Of a stretch of DNA of 28,327 nt, positions 15,975 through 24,504 are shown piece after piece. Position 1 is the stretch's first letter. Each line of letters starts with the position of its first letter. The notes under the pieces are model-generated. The model had not been told where the DNA came from. It worked only from the letters and a program-made list of their open reading frames with translations, and did not search any database. A program made the translations under genes and the position numbers. Location of the stretch: positions 1 to 28,327 of the forward strand of contig NZ_LSIC01000155.1 in the NCBI RefSeq assembly GCF_001556045.1, given 5' to 3'. Origin of the DNA: Bradyrhizobium sp. CCH5-F6. Lineage in GTDB: Bacteria; Pseudomonadota; Alphaproteobacteria; Rhizobiales; Xanthobacteraceae.

Positions 15975-18482
15975 TCAGCCAGCACAGCACGACAGCTTCG
16001 CGACCTCCTTGTTGAAGGACAACGCTGCGAGCTTCAAGCCTTCCACAGTGGTCAGATAAGGGAAGATGGCGTCCGCAAGCTGTTGTACCGTCAGGCCACA
16101 TGTGATCCCGAGGGCTGCCGTCTGGATGCTGTCCGCGCCCTCCGGCGCCAGGATATGGGCGCCGAGTAGCTTGCCGCTTCCGGCGTCAGCGACAAGCTTG
16201 ATCAGCCCGCGCGTATCGCGAGCAGCGAGTGCGCGCGGTACCTGGTCGAGGCCGATGGTGGCAACGCGAACATCCAGGCCGACTCTGCGCGCCGCCGCTT
16301 CTGTCAGGCCAACGCTCGCAACTTGCGGGTCGGTGAACACGATCGCGGGCATGGCGCTGTTGTCGTAGCGCAAGCTGTCGCCATTAAGGGCATTCCTGGC
16401 GGCGAGTTTGGCGCCGTAGGCGGCCATGTACACGAACTGGTCGCGGCCGGTGACGTCGCCGGCAGCATAGACGCCAGCCTTGGTCGTGCGCATGCGGTCG
16501 TCGACCACGATGCCGCCCTTCGGCGAGACGGCGATGCCGCGCTCAGGGAGCCCGAGACCTTCGATGTTGGGGGTACGGCCGGTGGTAACCAGCAGCTGAT
16601 CGGCATCGATCGCGACGTCTTGGCCGACGCGCGCGACGGTGAGTGAAACACCTGTGTCGGTCTTGCGGATCGCACGGTAGGCAATGCTGGAGATGACGGT
16701 AATGCCCTCGTCTTGGAAATACCTCGTGAGCGCTGCCCCGATCTCGGGCTCGGCCTCGGGAAGCAGGCGGGACCGGCAGACGAGCGTCACCTTGACGCCG
16801 GCGCGAGCGAACATTTGGGCGAGCTCCGCGCCGACATAGCCGCCGCCGATGACGAGGAGCGATGTTGGCAGCTCCTCAAGGTCGAGCGCCGTCGTGCTGG
16901 TGAGATACGGCACGGTCTCGATCCCGGTGATAGCGGGGATAGCCGGTCGTGCACCGGTCGCGATGATGATCCTGGAGGCGGGAATGCGCGTGCCGTTCAC
17001 CTCGACACCGCCGTCGATGAGGCGCGCCGGCCCGTCGCGATAAGCGATGCCGTTGTAGGCGGGGAGCAGGTCCACGTACTTGGCCTGACGCAGATCGGAA
17101 ACCAGCGCATCCTTCTGGCGAACGGTTGCCCGCCAGTCGGTCAATTCGGCCTCCACCATGATGCCGGCAAAACGAGCCGCCGCGTGAGCGTTATGCAACG
17201 TCTCGGCGGCGCGGATCAGGGTCTTCGATGGCACACAGCCGATGTTGACGCAGGTGCCGCCAATGGTGCCGCTGCCGATGAGCGCGACCTGGGCACCCTG
17301 TTCGGCGGCCGTGATCGAAGCCGAGAAGCCGGCCGAGCCGGCGCCGACCACGACGAGGTCGTAGGCGTCACCATTGCGACCGTTCACACGCATGGGCCGG
17401 TTCGCGGCTATTGCGTTCTTCGGCGGATTGCCCGACCGTCGCGGCGCCGTATCGATGCCGGCGAGGCTCGGCCCGAACAGAGCACGGCCGGCCTCCAGCG
17501 CTTCCTCGATTGACAGCCGAAACCCCGGCTCGTCGGCGGGGCGCGTGCGGCGCCACGCGGAGAGATGATCATCCGAACAGAAGAAGGCAGTTGCCGTGCA
17601 AAGAGAGTTGGCGGCACATCCGTCTTCGGAGCGCACGCTCAGCCAGACGACGGCCGAGCGCGGCTCAATGCAGGCAGACGCCCGGCCTCGATCCCGCGTG
17701 GTGATCCGGATCGATGCGCCGCAGTGTCGGCAGCGGGATGCGACCTCGAGATCGCGATCGGTCATGGCGCCCATGCCGAGCGCGTCGACTGCGCACATCG
17801 CGTTGAGCGTGCGTTCGGCGAGCGTGACCTGATGGTCGGTATCCTGGTCGGTGACGGGATAGGCGCCGACAATCCGCTCTCCGTCGAGCACCACGAGATC
17901 GCGACGACGGAGTTCCCTGAGGAGTGGCTGGATGGCCGCCTCGCTCAGCCCCGCGCGTTCGGCAAGTGCGCCTGGCGTCGGCGCCCGACCGTGTTCCACA
18001 TAGTGCTGAAGGAGCGCAATGCGAACCTGGTCCGTGGCGGGCTCGTAGCCGCTCCAGCGAGTGAGCACATGGTCGGATCCGACCATCGCGAGCAACGCGT
18101 CCTTGACCAACGGCGAGGTAACAACCGACCAATCTGGGAAGGCGACGCCCGGCCGCACGGCGTAGCTCGGCGGGGGCGCCGACGCGGATGGCGCAATGCT
18201 GTCTCGTGACTTGGAAGATGCGCAGCAATCGTTCACAGCTTCACGCCTTTCCTTGTGGTTCTTGGTCTCACAGCGAGAGGTATGGGCCTGGCGGCGGTGG
18301 AGCTCCCACGCGATGAGTGCGAGGCTGACGACAAGCATTGAAAACGGAACCAGGTCTGCGCTGCCGAGCCAAGCGCCCAAACCGACCAGGGGCAGGAGCA
18401 CAGCAAGAATGGGGGTCACGCAGCAGATCGCAGCTATCGCGGCGCCCACCACGCCGGTGCAGATCAGCGCGCGATCATTCAT
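15975..18482 (-). CDS. MerF-MerB-MerA fusion: mercury transporter, organomercurial lyase, mercuric reductase
   Basis: One uninterrupted 835-aa frame carries three mercury functions. Residues 1-64 are MerF-like: two membrane helices with the vicinal pair C20-C21, and a second pair C86-C87 just after. Residues ~110-345 match MerB, with C230 and D233 (MCAVDAL), C251 and C295, spaced like the catalytic C96, D99, C117 and C159 of plasmid MerB. Residues ~372-835 are MerA: FAD motif VVGAGSAG, redox pair C411-VNIG-C416, a second nucleotide-binding motif, and the C-terminal vicinal pair C832-C833. The N-terminal metal-binding domain of MerA is absent. Predicted action: take Hg(II) or R-Hg at the membrane, cleave C-Hg bonds, and reduce Hg(II) to Hg(0) with NADPH. 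ATG 18482 lies 1 nt after the merP stop with AAGGAAG before it. It is the last gene of merTP-FBA, controlled by MerR. Confidence 0.92.
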   Translation of the reverse strand: MNDRALICTGVVGAAIAAICCVTPILAVLLPLVGLGAWLGSADLVPFSMLVVSLALIAWELHRRQAHTSRCETKNHKERREAVNDCCASSKSRDSIAPSASAPPPSYAVRPGVAFPDWSVVTSPLVKDALLAMVGSDHVLTRWSGYEPATDQVRIALLQHYVEHGRAPTPGALAERAGLSEAAIQPLLRELRRRDLVVLDGERIVGAYPVTDQDTDHQVTLAERTLNAMCAVDALGMGAMTDRDLEVASRCRHCGASIRITTRDRGRASACIEPRSAVVWLSVRSEDGCAANSLCTATAFFCSDDHLSAWRRTRPADEPGFRLSIEEALEAGRALFGPSLAGIDTAPRRSGNPPKNAIAANRPMRVNGRNGDAYDLVVVGAGSAGFSASITAAEQGAQVALIGSGTIGGTCVNIGCVPSKTLIRAAETLHNAHAAARFAGIMVEAELTDWRATVRQKDALVSDLRQAKYVDLLPAYNGIAYRDGPARLIDGGVEVNGTRIPASRIIIATGARPAIPAITGIETVPYLTSTTALDLEELPTSLLVIGGGYVGAELAQMFARAGVKVTLVCRSRLLPEAEPEIGAALTRYFQDEGITVISSIAYRAIRKTDTGVSLTVARVGQDVAIDADQLLVTTGRTPNIEGLGLPERGIAVSPKGGIVVDDRMRTTKAGVYAAGDVTGRDQFVYMAAYGAKLAARNALNGDSLRYDNSAMPAIVFTDPQVASVGLTEAAARRVGLDVRVATIGLDQVPRALAARDTRGLIKLVADAGSGKLLGAHILAPEGADSIQTAALGITCGLTVQQLADAIFPYLTTVEGLKLAALSFNKEVAKLSCCAG

Positions 18483-18483
18483 A

Positions 18484-18774
18484 TCAACTTCCTTGTTGCC
18501 TCCGGTGTGCCGGATAGCCTGCGTTCATGCTGGCGGCCGCGATGGAATCTGGCGTCGCCTTCGCATCGTCGAAGATCACGGTTGCGGTCTTGGCTGCGAA
18601 GGAAACGGTTACCTTCGAGACCCCCGGGACCGCCGCCATGGAAGTCTTCACGATATAGGGGCAGGAGGCGCAGGTCATGTTGTCGACCGCAAAGGTGACG
18701 GTGCGCTCGGCCGCAAAGGCCGGGGTTGCGACGACGGCACCGGCCAGGACCAGAACGCTAAGAAACCTCTTCAT
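18484..18774 (-). CDS. merP: MerP, periplasmic mercury-binding protein
   Basis: The product is 96 aa. An N-terminal signal peptide (about 1-21, ending ATPAFA) is followed by a heavy-metal-associated domain with the Hg-binding motif MTCASCP (C35, C38). It captures Hg(II) in the periplasm and hands it to the membrane transporters MerT and MerF. The size matches the family (about 91 aa). It sits 19 nt after merT with AGAGGAG as ribosome site, and its stop is 1 nt before the fusion gene, so the three are one operon. Confidence 0.95.
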   Translation of the reverse strand: MKRFLSVLVLAGAVVATPAFAAERTVTFAVDNMTCASCPYIVKTSMAAVPGVSKVTVSFAAKTATVIFDDAKATPDSIAAASMNAGYPAHRRQQGS

Positions 18775-18793
18775 AGGGCGAGTCTCCTCTTTG

Positions 18794-19204
18794 TTAGGCG
18801 CCGAGCAGTGCGGGCGCGACGTAGTCGAAAGCGAAGGCAGCGGCGACGAGCACGGTCGCGAACAAGAGTGCGAGCTTTACGAAACGATTGGGGATCGGCC
18901 GCGCGCAAGCAGCGCCATCGGCGCAGGCATGTCGGGGCTTCCAGTAGACCAGGTAGAAGCCGTAGCCGAGAACGCCGGCCGTTCCCGCCACGAACAACGG
19001 CTTATAGGGTGCGAGCGCCGTCAGATTGCCGATCCACGCGCCGCCGATGCCGAGGCTGAAAAGAATGAGCGGCACGATGCAACAGGAGGAAGCTGCGAGC
19101 GCGCCGAGGATGCCGCCGGCGGCGATCAAGTGCTGCCGTCCAGCATCACCGCGTTCATTCTCCGCCGGCGCAACGCCTGCCGTTCCGGGTCGTGATGCGT
19201 CCAT
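18794..19204 (-). CDS. merT: MerT, inner-membrane mercuric ion transporter
   Basis: The product is 136 aa, slightly longer than usual (116) because of a polar ~25-residue N-terminal leader. It has three hydrophobic segments (about 27-55, 65-87, 108-132). The vicinal pair C41-C42 lies in the first helix, and the cytoplasmic-loop cysteines C94 and C100 lie between helices 2 and 3, as in known MerT. It moves Hg(II) from MerP to the cytoplasmic lyase/reductase. ATG 19204 is preferred over the upstream GTG 19216 because GAGG lies six nt before it. It is the first gene of the MerR-controlled operon. Confidence 0.93.
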   Translation of the reverse strand: MDASRPGTAGVAPAENERGDAGRQHLIAAGGILGALAASSCCIVPLILFSLGIGGAWIGNLTALAPYKPLFVAGTAGVLGYGFYLVYWKPRHACADGAACARPIPNRFVKLALLFATVLVAAAFAFDYVAPALLGA

Positions 19205-19245
19205 GCCCGACCTCACCTTCCTTGTCGAAATCCGAACTGGGGCGT

Positions 19246-19276
19246 AACATGCGGTCTGTAGTGACTACAGGGTCAA
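19246..19276 (-). promoter_or_regulatory. merT promoter with MerR operator
   Basis: On the - strand, -35 TTGACC (19276-19271) and a candidate -10 CATGTT (19251-19246) are separated by 19 bp. The overlong spacer is typical of MerR-activated promoters. It contains the dyad CTGTA-GTCAC-TACAG (19256-19270), the expected MerR binding site. merR diverges from the same 85-bp region. Confidence 0.8.
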
Positions 19277-19289
19277 CAGAGATCTTGCG

Positions 19290-19733
19290 ATGCGCGATCA
19301 CACAGCGGTGAAATGCCTGCAGCGGGCCGAGCTCGCCCGGCGGACCGGCTGCAATCTCGAGACGGTGCGCTATTACGAGAAAGTTGGGCTCTTGCCCGAG
19401 CCGCCGCGAACGGCGGGCGGGTATCGCAGCTATGACACGACGCACGAGCGGCGTCTTCGCTTCGTGTTGCGAGCGCGCGAGCTCGGCTTCTCGCTCGATG
19501 AAATCCGTGAGCTACTCCGCCTCGTCGACGAGCGCGATCGGCCTTGTGCCGAGGCGAGCGCCGTTGCTGTCGCGCATCTTAATGACGTGCGGGCGAAGAT
19601 CGCCGATCTGAGGCGCATGGAGCGAGTGCTCAAGAACGTGGTCGCGCAGTGTACGGACGGCTCGCGACAGGAGTGTCCGCTGATCGAGACACTCTTCCGC
19701 GAGGAGCCGATCGACCGACGCCGGCAGCACTGA
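19290..19733 (+). CDS. merR: MerR, mercury-responsive transcriptional regulator
   Basis: The product is 147 aa. It has an N-terminal winged helix-turn-helix (about 10-75: AELARRTGCNLETVRYYEKV, GGYRSY), a dimerisation helix, and three cysteines C86, C121 and C129 in the arrangement that binds Hg(II) in Tn501 MerR (82, 117, 126). It represses, then on Hg binding unwinds, the 19-bp-spaced merT promoter. It is transcribed away from merT. ATG 19290 is the first in-frame Met. Confidence 0.95.
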   Translation: MRDHTAVKCLQRAELARRTGCNLETVRYYEKVGLLPEPPRTAGGYRSYDTTHERRLRFVLRARELGFSLDEIRELLRLVDERDRPCAEASAVAVAHLNDVRAKIADLRRMERVLKNVVAQCTDGSRQECPLIETLFREEPIDRRRQH

Positions 19734-19758
19734 ACAGACATCCGCGGCTGGGGGGCGT

Positions 19759-20411
19759 CTACGAGGAGCCCCTGACCTCGTGGTGAGCGTCCGCCTGCTG
19801 CGCCTGGTCCAGTCCGCGATCTGCTGCGCCTTGCTCGCGGCCGTAAAGATCGCGCACTTGTCGGAGCGCAGCACCTCAAGCCAAGAGGCGATGTAGCGGG
19901 CATGATCGGGCCGCGGCTCGACGTTCAGATTGAGGTCGGCGCAGATCATGGCGCTGAGCAACTCAACGGTGCATTCCTCCATCGCATAGGCGGCCGAGCC
20001 GAACCGTCCGGTGAGATCGCGATCGAGGCGATGGGTTGGCGCCGGAGGCGTGCCCGCATTCGTGGAGCAAGACGGCGTAATAGGCGATGGCGTCGCGGAA
20101 GGTAGCGAACGCCGGCATCTGCACGTAGTCCTTGGATGGAATGTAGCAGGGCTGCGAGCCGCCGTGCCGAATATTGATACCGAGGGCGGCACAGAAGCGC
20201 TCGGCATGTGCGATGCGTTCTGTCTCAGGCAGGGTCGTATCTCGGGCGGCGTGTAGCCGTCAACCTGCGCGTAATTGAAGACTGTAGCCGCGGGCGAACA
20301 TGCGCCGTGCCGCTTCGTCGCGATCCTCGTCGCCGTCCTGACGATCGGTGTCGCGATCGGCCTGCTTCCAGAACACCACCAGCTGGCCGCGCTCGCCCTT
20401 GCGCACCGACC
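19759..20411 (-). pseudogene. ArdC-type antirestriction/zincin metallopeptidase, truncated and frameshifted
   Basis: Read in shifting frames, the segment gives in order WSVRKGERGQLVVFWKQAD, RRMFARGYS, FNYAQVDGYTPPEIRP, CYIPSKDYVQMPAF, FRDAIAYYAVLLHECGH (the HExxH zinc motif), GRFGSAAYAMEE, HARYIASWLEVL and a C-terminus ending at the TAG at 19761-19759. This is the order of ArdC-like proteins (about 300 aa), which protect incoming plasmid DNA. The N-terminal ssDNA-binding part is missing; homology starts at ~20411, exactly where the recombinase remnant ends. At least three frameshifts make it non-functional. It is a marker of a former conjugative element. Confidence 0.8.
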
Positions 20412-21763
20412 AGCTTCTGTGCCTCAGCAAGGCCATCGAGATAGATGTAGGTGCTGGTCACGCTGGCGTGGCCTAACAGGTGCTGGAGCTTCTGCAGCGG
20501 ATCCCCGAGAATCCGGCGGTAAGCTGCGCCATGCCGATCCTGCGGATGGAACACGATTCCGATTTGCTCACGGATCAGCATGGCAAGCATCTTGACGGCG
20601 AAGGTGTGCCGCAGCGTGTGCGGCTCACGTTGACGTCGATGCCGAAACTGCGACAGCGCGCGCAAGCGCGGCGGAAGGCCGCTTCCCAGGTTGCTGACGG
20701 GACGGGCTCGCCGCCTTCCGTCAGCCAAAGCAGCGCATGCTGCGCTCTGCCGGGTGCGCCAATCAGCACACGGCCGCGTTCGCCCGGTGTCAGCCGGTTG
20801 AGGCGGACCCGCCTGCCCATCGCGTCGGCAACCTTCTCGCCATTCGGCGTCAACCAGAACGGATCGGACACCATCGGCTCTCGCCGGGCTGCCGAGATCG
20901 CGCGCTCAAGATCGATGTAGTCGTTGATCATCTTTAAGACCCGGCGGGGGATGCGAATGCGGCGCGGTCGTCCGCCTTTGGCGACCGCGCCGGGAAGGTC
21001 GAACGGGACCGAACGCATGCCGGAGTCCGACGTACGCGGAAGATCGGCGAGCAACAGGCTGCCGCCCTCGGACAACCGCAAACCGGTCGTAACCAGGAGT
21101 TGGCGAACAATGCATTGCGCTCGCCATTGCGGCCGCGCCAGGTCGGGTCTTCCGAACCGTCAGGCAGACCTCCGCGCAACCCAACGTCGCTAAACAACAG
21201 ATAGCTGCCAAGATCAACAAAACGCAATCGTGCCGCCGCGCGGCACGCTCGCGCGAGCGGTTCGCCGTCACCGCCAACAACGCACGCGTCCCCGCCGTCC
21301 TGTGAAGGGTCACAGCGTAGCTGAAGGGCGAGGTCGTCATGATCCCTTCTTCGACAGCCCACCGATAGAACTTGTCGAGCGCCGCGATGCCTCGATTCCA
21401 GCTCGATGCCGAGATGCGGTAGGGAGCCGCCGACAGCCAGCGTGCCCGATGGAACGCCAGAACGTCATGGCGGTGGACTTGCCAGACCGTCTTGCCGCCG
21501 CGCCGCTCGCAAAGGAAGCGAGCCCAGACGAAAATATCCCGCGCGGACGAACGCTAGGTGTTCGGCGAGTGCGCGCCCATGCCTAGACAGGCGCGGAAGA
21601 ACCGATTGAGATGGAGATCGTAGCTCCCATCATCCATTAAAATGAGAGGCATGCCTTCGATCAGCGCGGCGCGCTCGGCAACGTCGAGCGCGCCGGACGC
21701 GATACTCACTGCAAGGCCATCAACGGAAGAAGGAAGCGGACGCGACGGCACATCAGGGTTCAC
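20412..21763 (-). pseudogene. tyrosine recombinase/integrase, multiply frameshifted
   Basis: Pieces in all three - frames assemble into a ~450-aa integrase. The N-terminal part begins near GTG 21763 (IEGMPLILMDDGSYDLHLNR), followed by the core-binding region (DIFVWARFLCERRGGKTVWQ, IAALDKFYRWAVEEGIMTTS), FVDLGSYLLFSDVGLRG and GRNGERNALFA. Next come the first catalytic Arg region (LRLSEGGSLLLADLP), PHTLRHTF (HxxR), LLGHASVTSTYIYLDG (Gly-His and the Tyr region) and an abrupt end at LAEAQKLV, merging into the ArdC remnant. At least three frame changes occur (about 21550, 21080 and 20620). All catalytic blocks are still recognisable, so decay is recent. It probably moved the ancestor of this segment. 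Confidence 0.82.
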
Positions 21764-22075
21764 AACTGCACGCACATACCCAAGCGGAGGGCCTTCGGCG
21801 CACTCTTTTTGTTTAGGATGCGAGGGGTTCCCCTCGCGCTCTCCCGCTCGCCGCATGGCAGGGTTGCAGGACTTCGCCTGCACCCCTTTGCATAGCTTGT
21901 GGTGGCGCCGCCGCGTCAAGCGTTGTCCTCGCTACGCTGCGGGACCGCTTGACTCGGACGTCTGAAGAGCTTCACCGCAACAGCGGTGATGCCGCTCCAT
22001 GCCTGATTCTGAGACAGGATCACAGTGATAGGATAACGCGCTTCTCCATGCCGGACCGTATCTGTTGCGGCATGT
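21764..22075. other. hairpin-rich intergenic segment
   Basis: No gene is supported. It contains three compact inverted repeats: the 18-nt dyad at 21820-21837, TGCAGG/CCTGCA near 21865, and CACCGC-AACA-GCGGTG at 21973-21988. It separates the integrase remnant from the AAA-protease gene and could hold recombination sites or transcript ends. Confidence 0.35.
21820..21837. repeat. perfect 18-nt inverted repeat
   Basis: GCGAGGGG-TT-CCCCTCGC is an exact 8-bp dyad with a 2-nt centre. A T-rich run lies before it on the + strand but no T-run follows on either strand, so it is not a standard terminator. It sits just upstream of the integrase remnant start. Confidence 0.5.
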
Positions 22076-24226
22076 CTATGGCCCATTCGAGCGCGTGGGC
22101 GACGGCGGACTTGGTCCGACAATGGCGTCGATATCGTCCGCCGACAAAAAGCGACGGCGAGACAGAGCCTGGGCCACGTCTGTCACCTGCCGGCGGTGGT
22201 TCTCGACGACCTTTACGGCGCGTGCCTGCAACCGTTTGAGCATCTCATTGATCTTTCCGCGCGCAACGTGATCGCGGTCGAGTTCACGATGAGCTTCGTC
22301 GGCGTCGGCGAGATAGATCAATTCATCGTCTCCCAATCCGTACGATCGGTTCATCGCGGCGAGCAAGCGCGTCGCGACCGATAGATCGGAACGTTCGCTA
22401 CCCCCGGCACCGGCGGACGCCGAGCCGAGCAAAACGATCTCGGCCGCACGACCTGCAAGAAGTCCGACGACGTGTCGTTCGATCCAAGGCCTCGTGACCG
22501 CCACGGGGTTCTGCTGGTCGATGCGCGTGACGCCGCCGGTACCGCCCCGTCCGACGATCCGGACGGATTCCACCCGAAATCCGCTGCAATAGGCAGCCAG
22601 GACGTGGCCGGCCTCGTGCACCGCGATCCTGTAGATCATGTCGGCAGGCAGTTCCGACTCCGGAAGCGCCGCGCTCCTCACGTCCTCAATAGAAAGTTGG
22701 CGCCCGGCCCGCCGCGCTTTCCGACGAGCGCTGCGCACGGTCTGCATGATCTCGGCAGGCGTCGACCCCTCGAGCGGTCCGATCACGGTGCGCAGCTCGT
22801 CGTCGGATACGTCTCCCTGGACATGAAAGCGGAGGATGTTGAGGATTCCGTCGGCGTCCGGCGCGGTGATCTCGATCGCGCGCTCGAGCCGTCCGGGCCG
22901 GAGAATGGCCGGGTCGATGGCGTCGATCCGGTTGGTCGCGCCGATCACCACGATGCCCTCTCTCCTGCCGCTGGTCGCATCGTCCAACTGCAGCATGAAA
23001 TCTTCGATCACGGGCATCCACCAATCCCGATTCCTGGAGTCCAAGGATTCGCGGGAAGGCAGTCCATCGATTTCGTCGAGGAAGAGGATCGCAGGCGCGG
23101 AAGCCGTAGCGCGCGCGAACAGTTCGCGCATGCTCTTGATCACTCCATCCAAATGCCCGGAACTGGCCGCGAAAAGCTCGCCCACGCTGCCGACCACCAG
23201 CGAGGCTTCACACGCGTGAGCGATACTCCTCGCGAGAACGCTCTTTCCCATGCCGGGACCGGAAAAGAAGACGGCTCCGCGGTCCACCGCACTCCAGGGA
23301 ATGATGCCCGCGCGATAGTCCCGCATGTCGCGTGCCAAGGCCATCCCCCAAGCGCGCGCGGCGCCGTACTCGACCGCAGTGGCAAGATCCGGAACGTCTG
23401 CGGCATTTCCGGCGCCGCCCCTCGCGGTCGCGGCCGCCACGATGCGAGAAGCGACTTCACGCGCATCAACTCCCGGACGCATGGCGGCCACAATGTCGTC
23501 GAGCCCGAGGCGGACCAGATGAACCTCGTCGATCCGTGGAGGCGCCTCGCCGTACAGGTCGCTAAGCGTGCCACCGAGGACCGACTCGTCGAGCTTGATC
23601 TTTATGCGATGGTCCGCGCCCGCGACGAGCGTCGACGGGAGTACCTGCTCGGGATCCACGGCGATGCCGATAACGGATCTTCCTTTCGCCAGTGCAGAAG
23701 CCACCTCGGCGTTGCCGATTGACGGTTTGTGGCGAAGGCGCTCGGAACCGTCTCGCGCGAAGCAGAGCCACTTTTTTCCGAAGGGACGTTGCTCGAAGAA
23801 TTCCTTGACCGGGACGATCCAATCGGCTGCCGGGACCGACACCACCACGGCCTGGGTCGACTTTCCCCAGAGCGCCTCGTCGACGATCGGCGTAACGGCC
23901 GCGGTGATCGCGGCGGCAACGAGCGCTTTGCGCGGGTCCCGAGGCGCACCGCCGTCGTCCGCCGTAGTCCCAGGGCCGTCGTCGTCGGCGGCATCGGAAG
24001 AAAGATCGAAGTCAGGATCGCCGCCATCCTCGGCCTTTCGCGCTCTGTCACGCGCGGCAAGCAGCCGGGCGAAGCCGGACGGTACGCGCAGCGCATCGCC
24101 GCCTTTTGACGGATTGTCGGTCGGCGTCGCAGCGGGCGCGGCTACGGGCGACGAGCTTTCGATCGAAGGTGACGGTTCGTCCGTTTGCGTCTCGGGCGTA
24201 GCGAGTTGCGTGGGTTCGTTTTTCAT
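22076..24226 (-). CDS. soluble FtsH-like AAA+ zinc protease
   Basis: The product is 716 aa. Residues 1-90 are low-complexity (Pro/Ser/Asp). A ~200-residue unknown segment follows, then an AAA+ ATPase: Walker A SGPGMGKS (K328), Walker B ILFLDEID (D384-E385) and second region of homology GATNRIDAIDPAILRPGRLER. The C-terminal part is an M41-type peptidase: HEAGH (H537, E538, H541) with third zinc ligand probably D614 in ERSDLS. Unlike FtsH it has no membrane helices, so it is a cytoplasmic relative, ATP-driven and degrading unknown substrates. It is the last gene of an operon with the 147-aa protein; its ATG overlaps the end of a small intervening frame. No good Shine-Dalgarno precedes ATG 24226, which suggests coupling. 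The preceding conserved promoter block links it to the exonuclease gene. Confidence 0.88.
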   Translation of the reverse strand: MKNEPTQLATPETQTDEPSPSIESSSPVAAPAATPTDNPSKGGDALRVPSGFARLLAARDRARKAEDGGDPDFDLSSDAADDDGPGTTADDGGAPRDPRKALVAAAITAAVTPIVDEALWGKSTQAVVVSVPAADWIVPVKEFFEQRPFGKKWLCFARDGSERLRHKPSIGNAEVASALAKGRSVIGIAVDPEQVLPSTLVAGADHRIKIKLDESVLGGTLSDLYGEAPPRIDEVHLVRLGLDDIVAAMRPGVDAREVASRIVAAATARGGAGNAADVPDLATAVEYGAARAWGMALARDMRDYRAGIIPWSAVDRGAVFFSGPGMGKSVLARSIAHACEASLVVGSVGELFAASSGHLDGVIKSMRELFARATASAPAILFLDEIDGLPSRESLDSRNRDWWMPVIEDFMLQLDDATSGRREGIVVIGATNRIDAIDPAILRPGRLERAIEITAPDADGILNILRFHVQGDVSDDELRTVIGPLEGSTPAEIMQTVRSARRKARRAGRQLSIEDVRSAALPESELPADMIYRIAVHEAGHVLAAYCSGFRVESVRIVGRGGTGGVTRIDQQNPVAVTRPWIERHVVGLLAGRAAEIVLLGSASAGAGGSERSDLSVATRLLAAMNRSYGLGDDELIYLADADEAHRELDRDHVARGKINEMLKRLQARAVKVVENHRRQVTDVAQALSRRRFLSADDIDAIVGPSPPSPTRSNGP

Positions 24227-24338
24227 CGAGATTCTGAAGGAGTGAGGATGAAATCGATCTTCCGGATGTCCGGAGAAAGAAGCCGTAGGCAGCGGGTTCG
24301 ACGAGCAAGGCTGGATCGAACCGTCGTTTGTCTGCCGC

Positions 24339-24504
24339 CTAGGTGGCCGGGTTGGTTACCTGCGGCGCATGATGTCGACGTTGCAGCAGCGTCGCGACCG
24401 TCCAAGCAAGCCCCCGGCACGTGTCGCGGACTATGACGAACGCTTCGGTGCCGGCGGCTGGGAAGAAACCTCTCGCTTCCGGGATGAGCGGGGTTGCTTA
24501 TCAT
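24339..24504 (-). pseudogene. small coupled gene, probably frameshifted
   Basis: ATG 24504 overlaps the stop of the 147-aa gene (TGATG) and has a strong GGAGGAG site. The ATG frame gives MISNPAHPGSERF and then turns Arg/Ser-rich with poor codon choice, ending at 24223 in an ATGA overlap with the protease gene. A +1 shift at the TTTC near 24466 instead gives FFPAAGTEAFVIVRDTCRG and on to a TAG at 24339, with high GC at third positions. I infer a ~54-aa protein broken by one extra T. Alternatively the 93-aa ATG frame is the real product. Confidence 0.45.

Noticed and set aside
15850..15975. Tn3-family terminal repeat or res site at the mer module edge
   Set aside because: GTCTCA/TGAGAC pieces are present but no 38-bp terminal repeat or transposase/resolvase gene matching Tn21/Tn501 could be recognised.
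22472..23722. 416-aa + strand frame across the AAA protease
   Set aside because: Shadow of the protease; His/Arg/Asp-rich with no domain, while the - strand shows Walker, SRH and HEAGH motifs.
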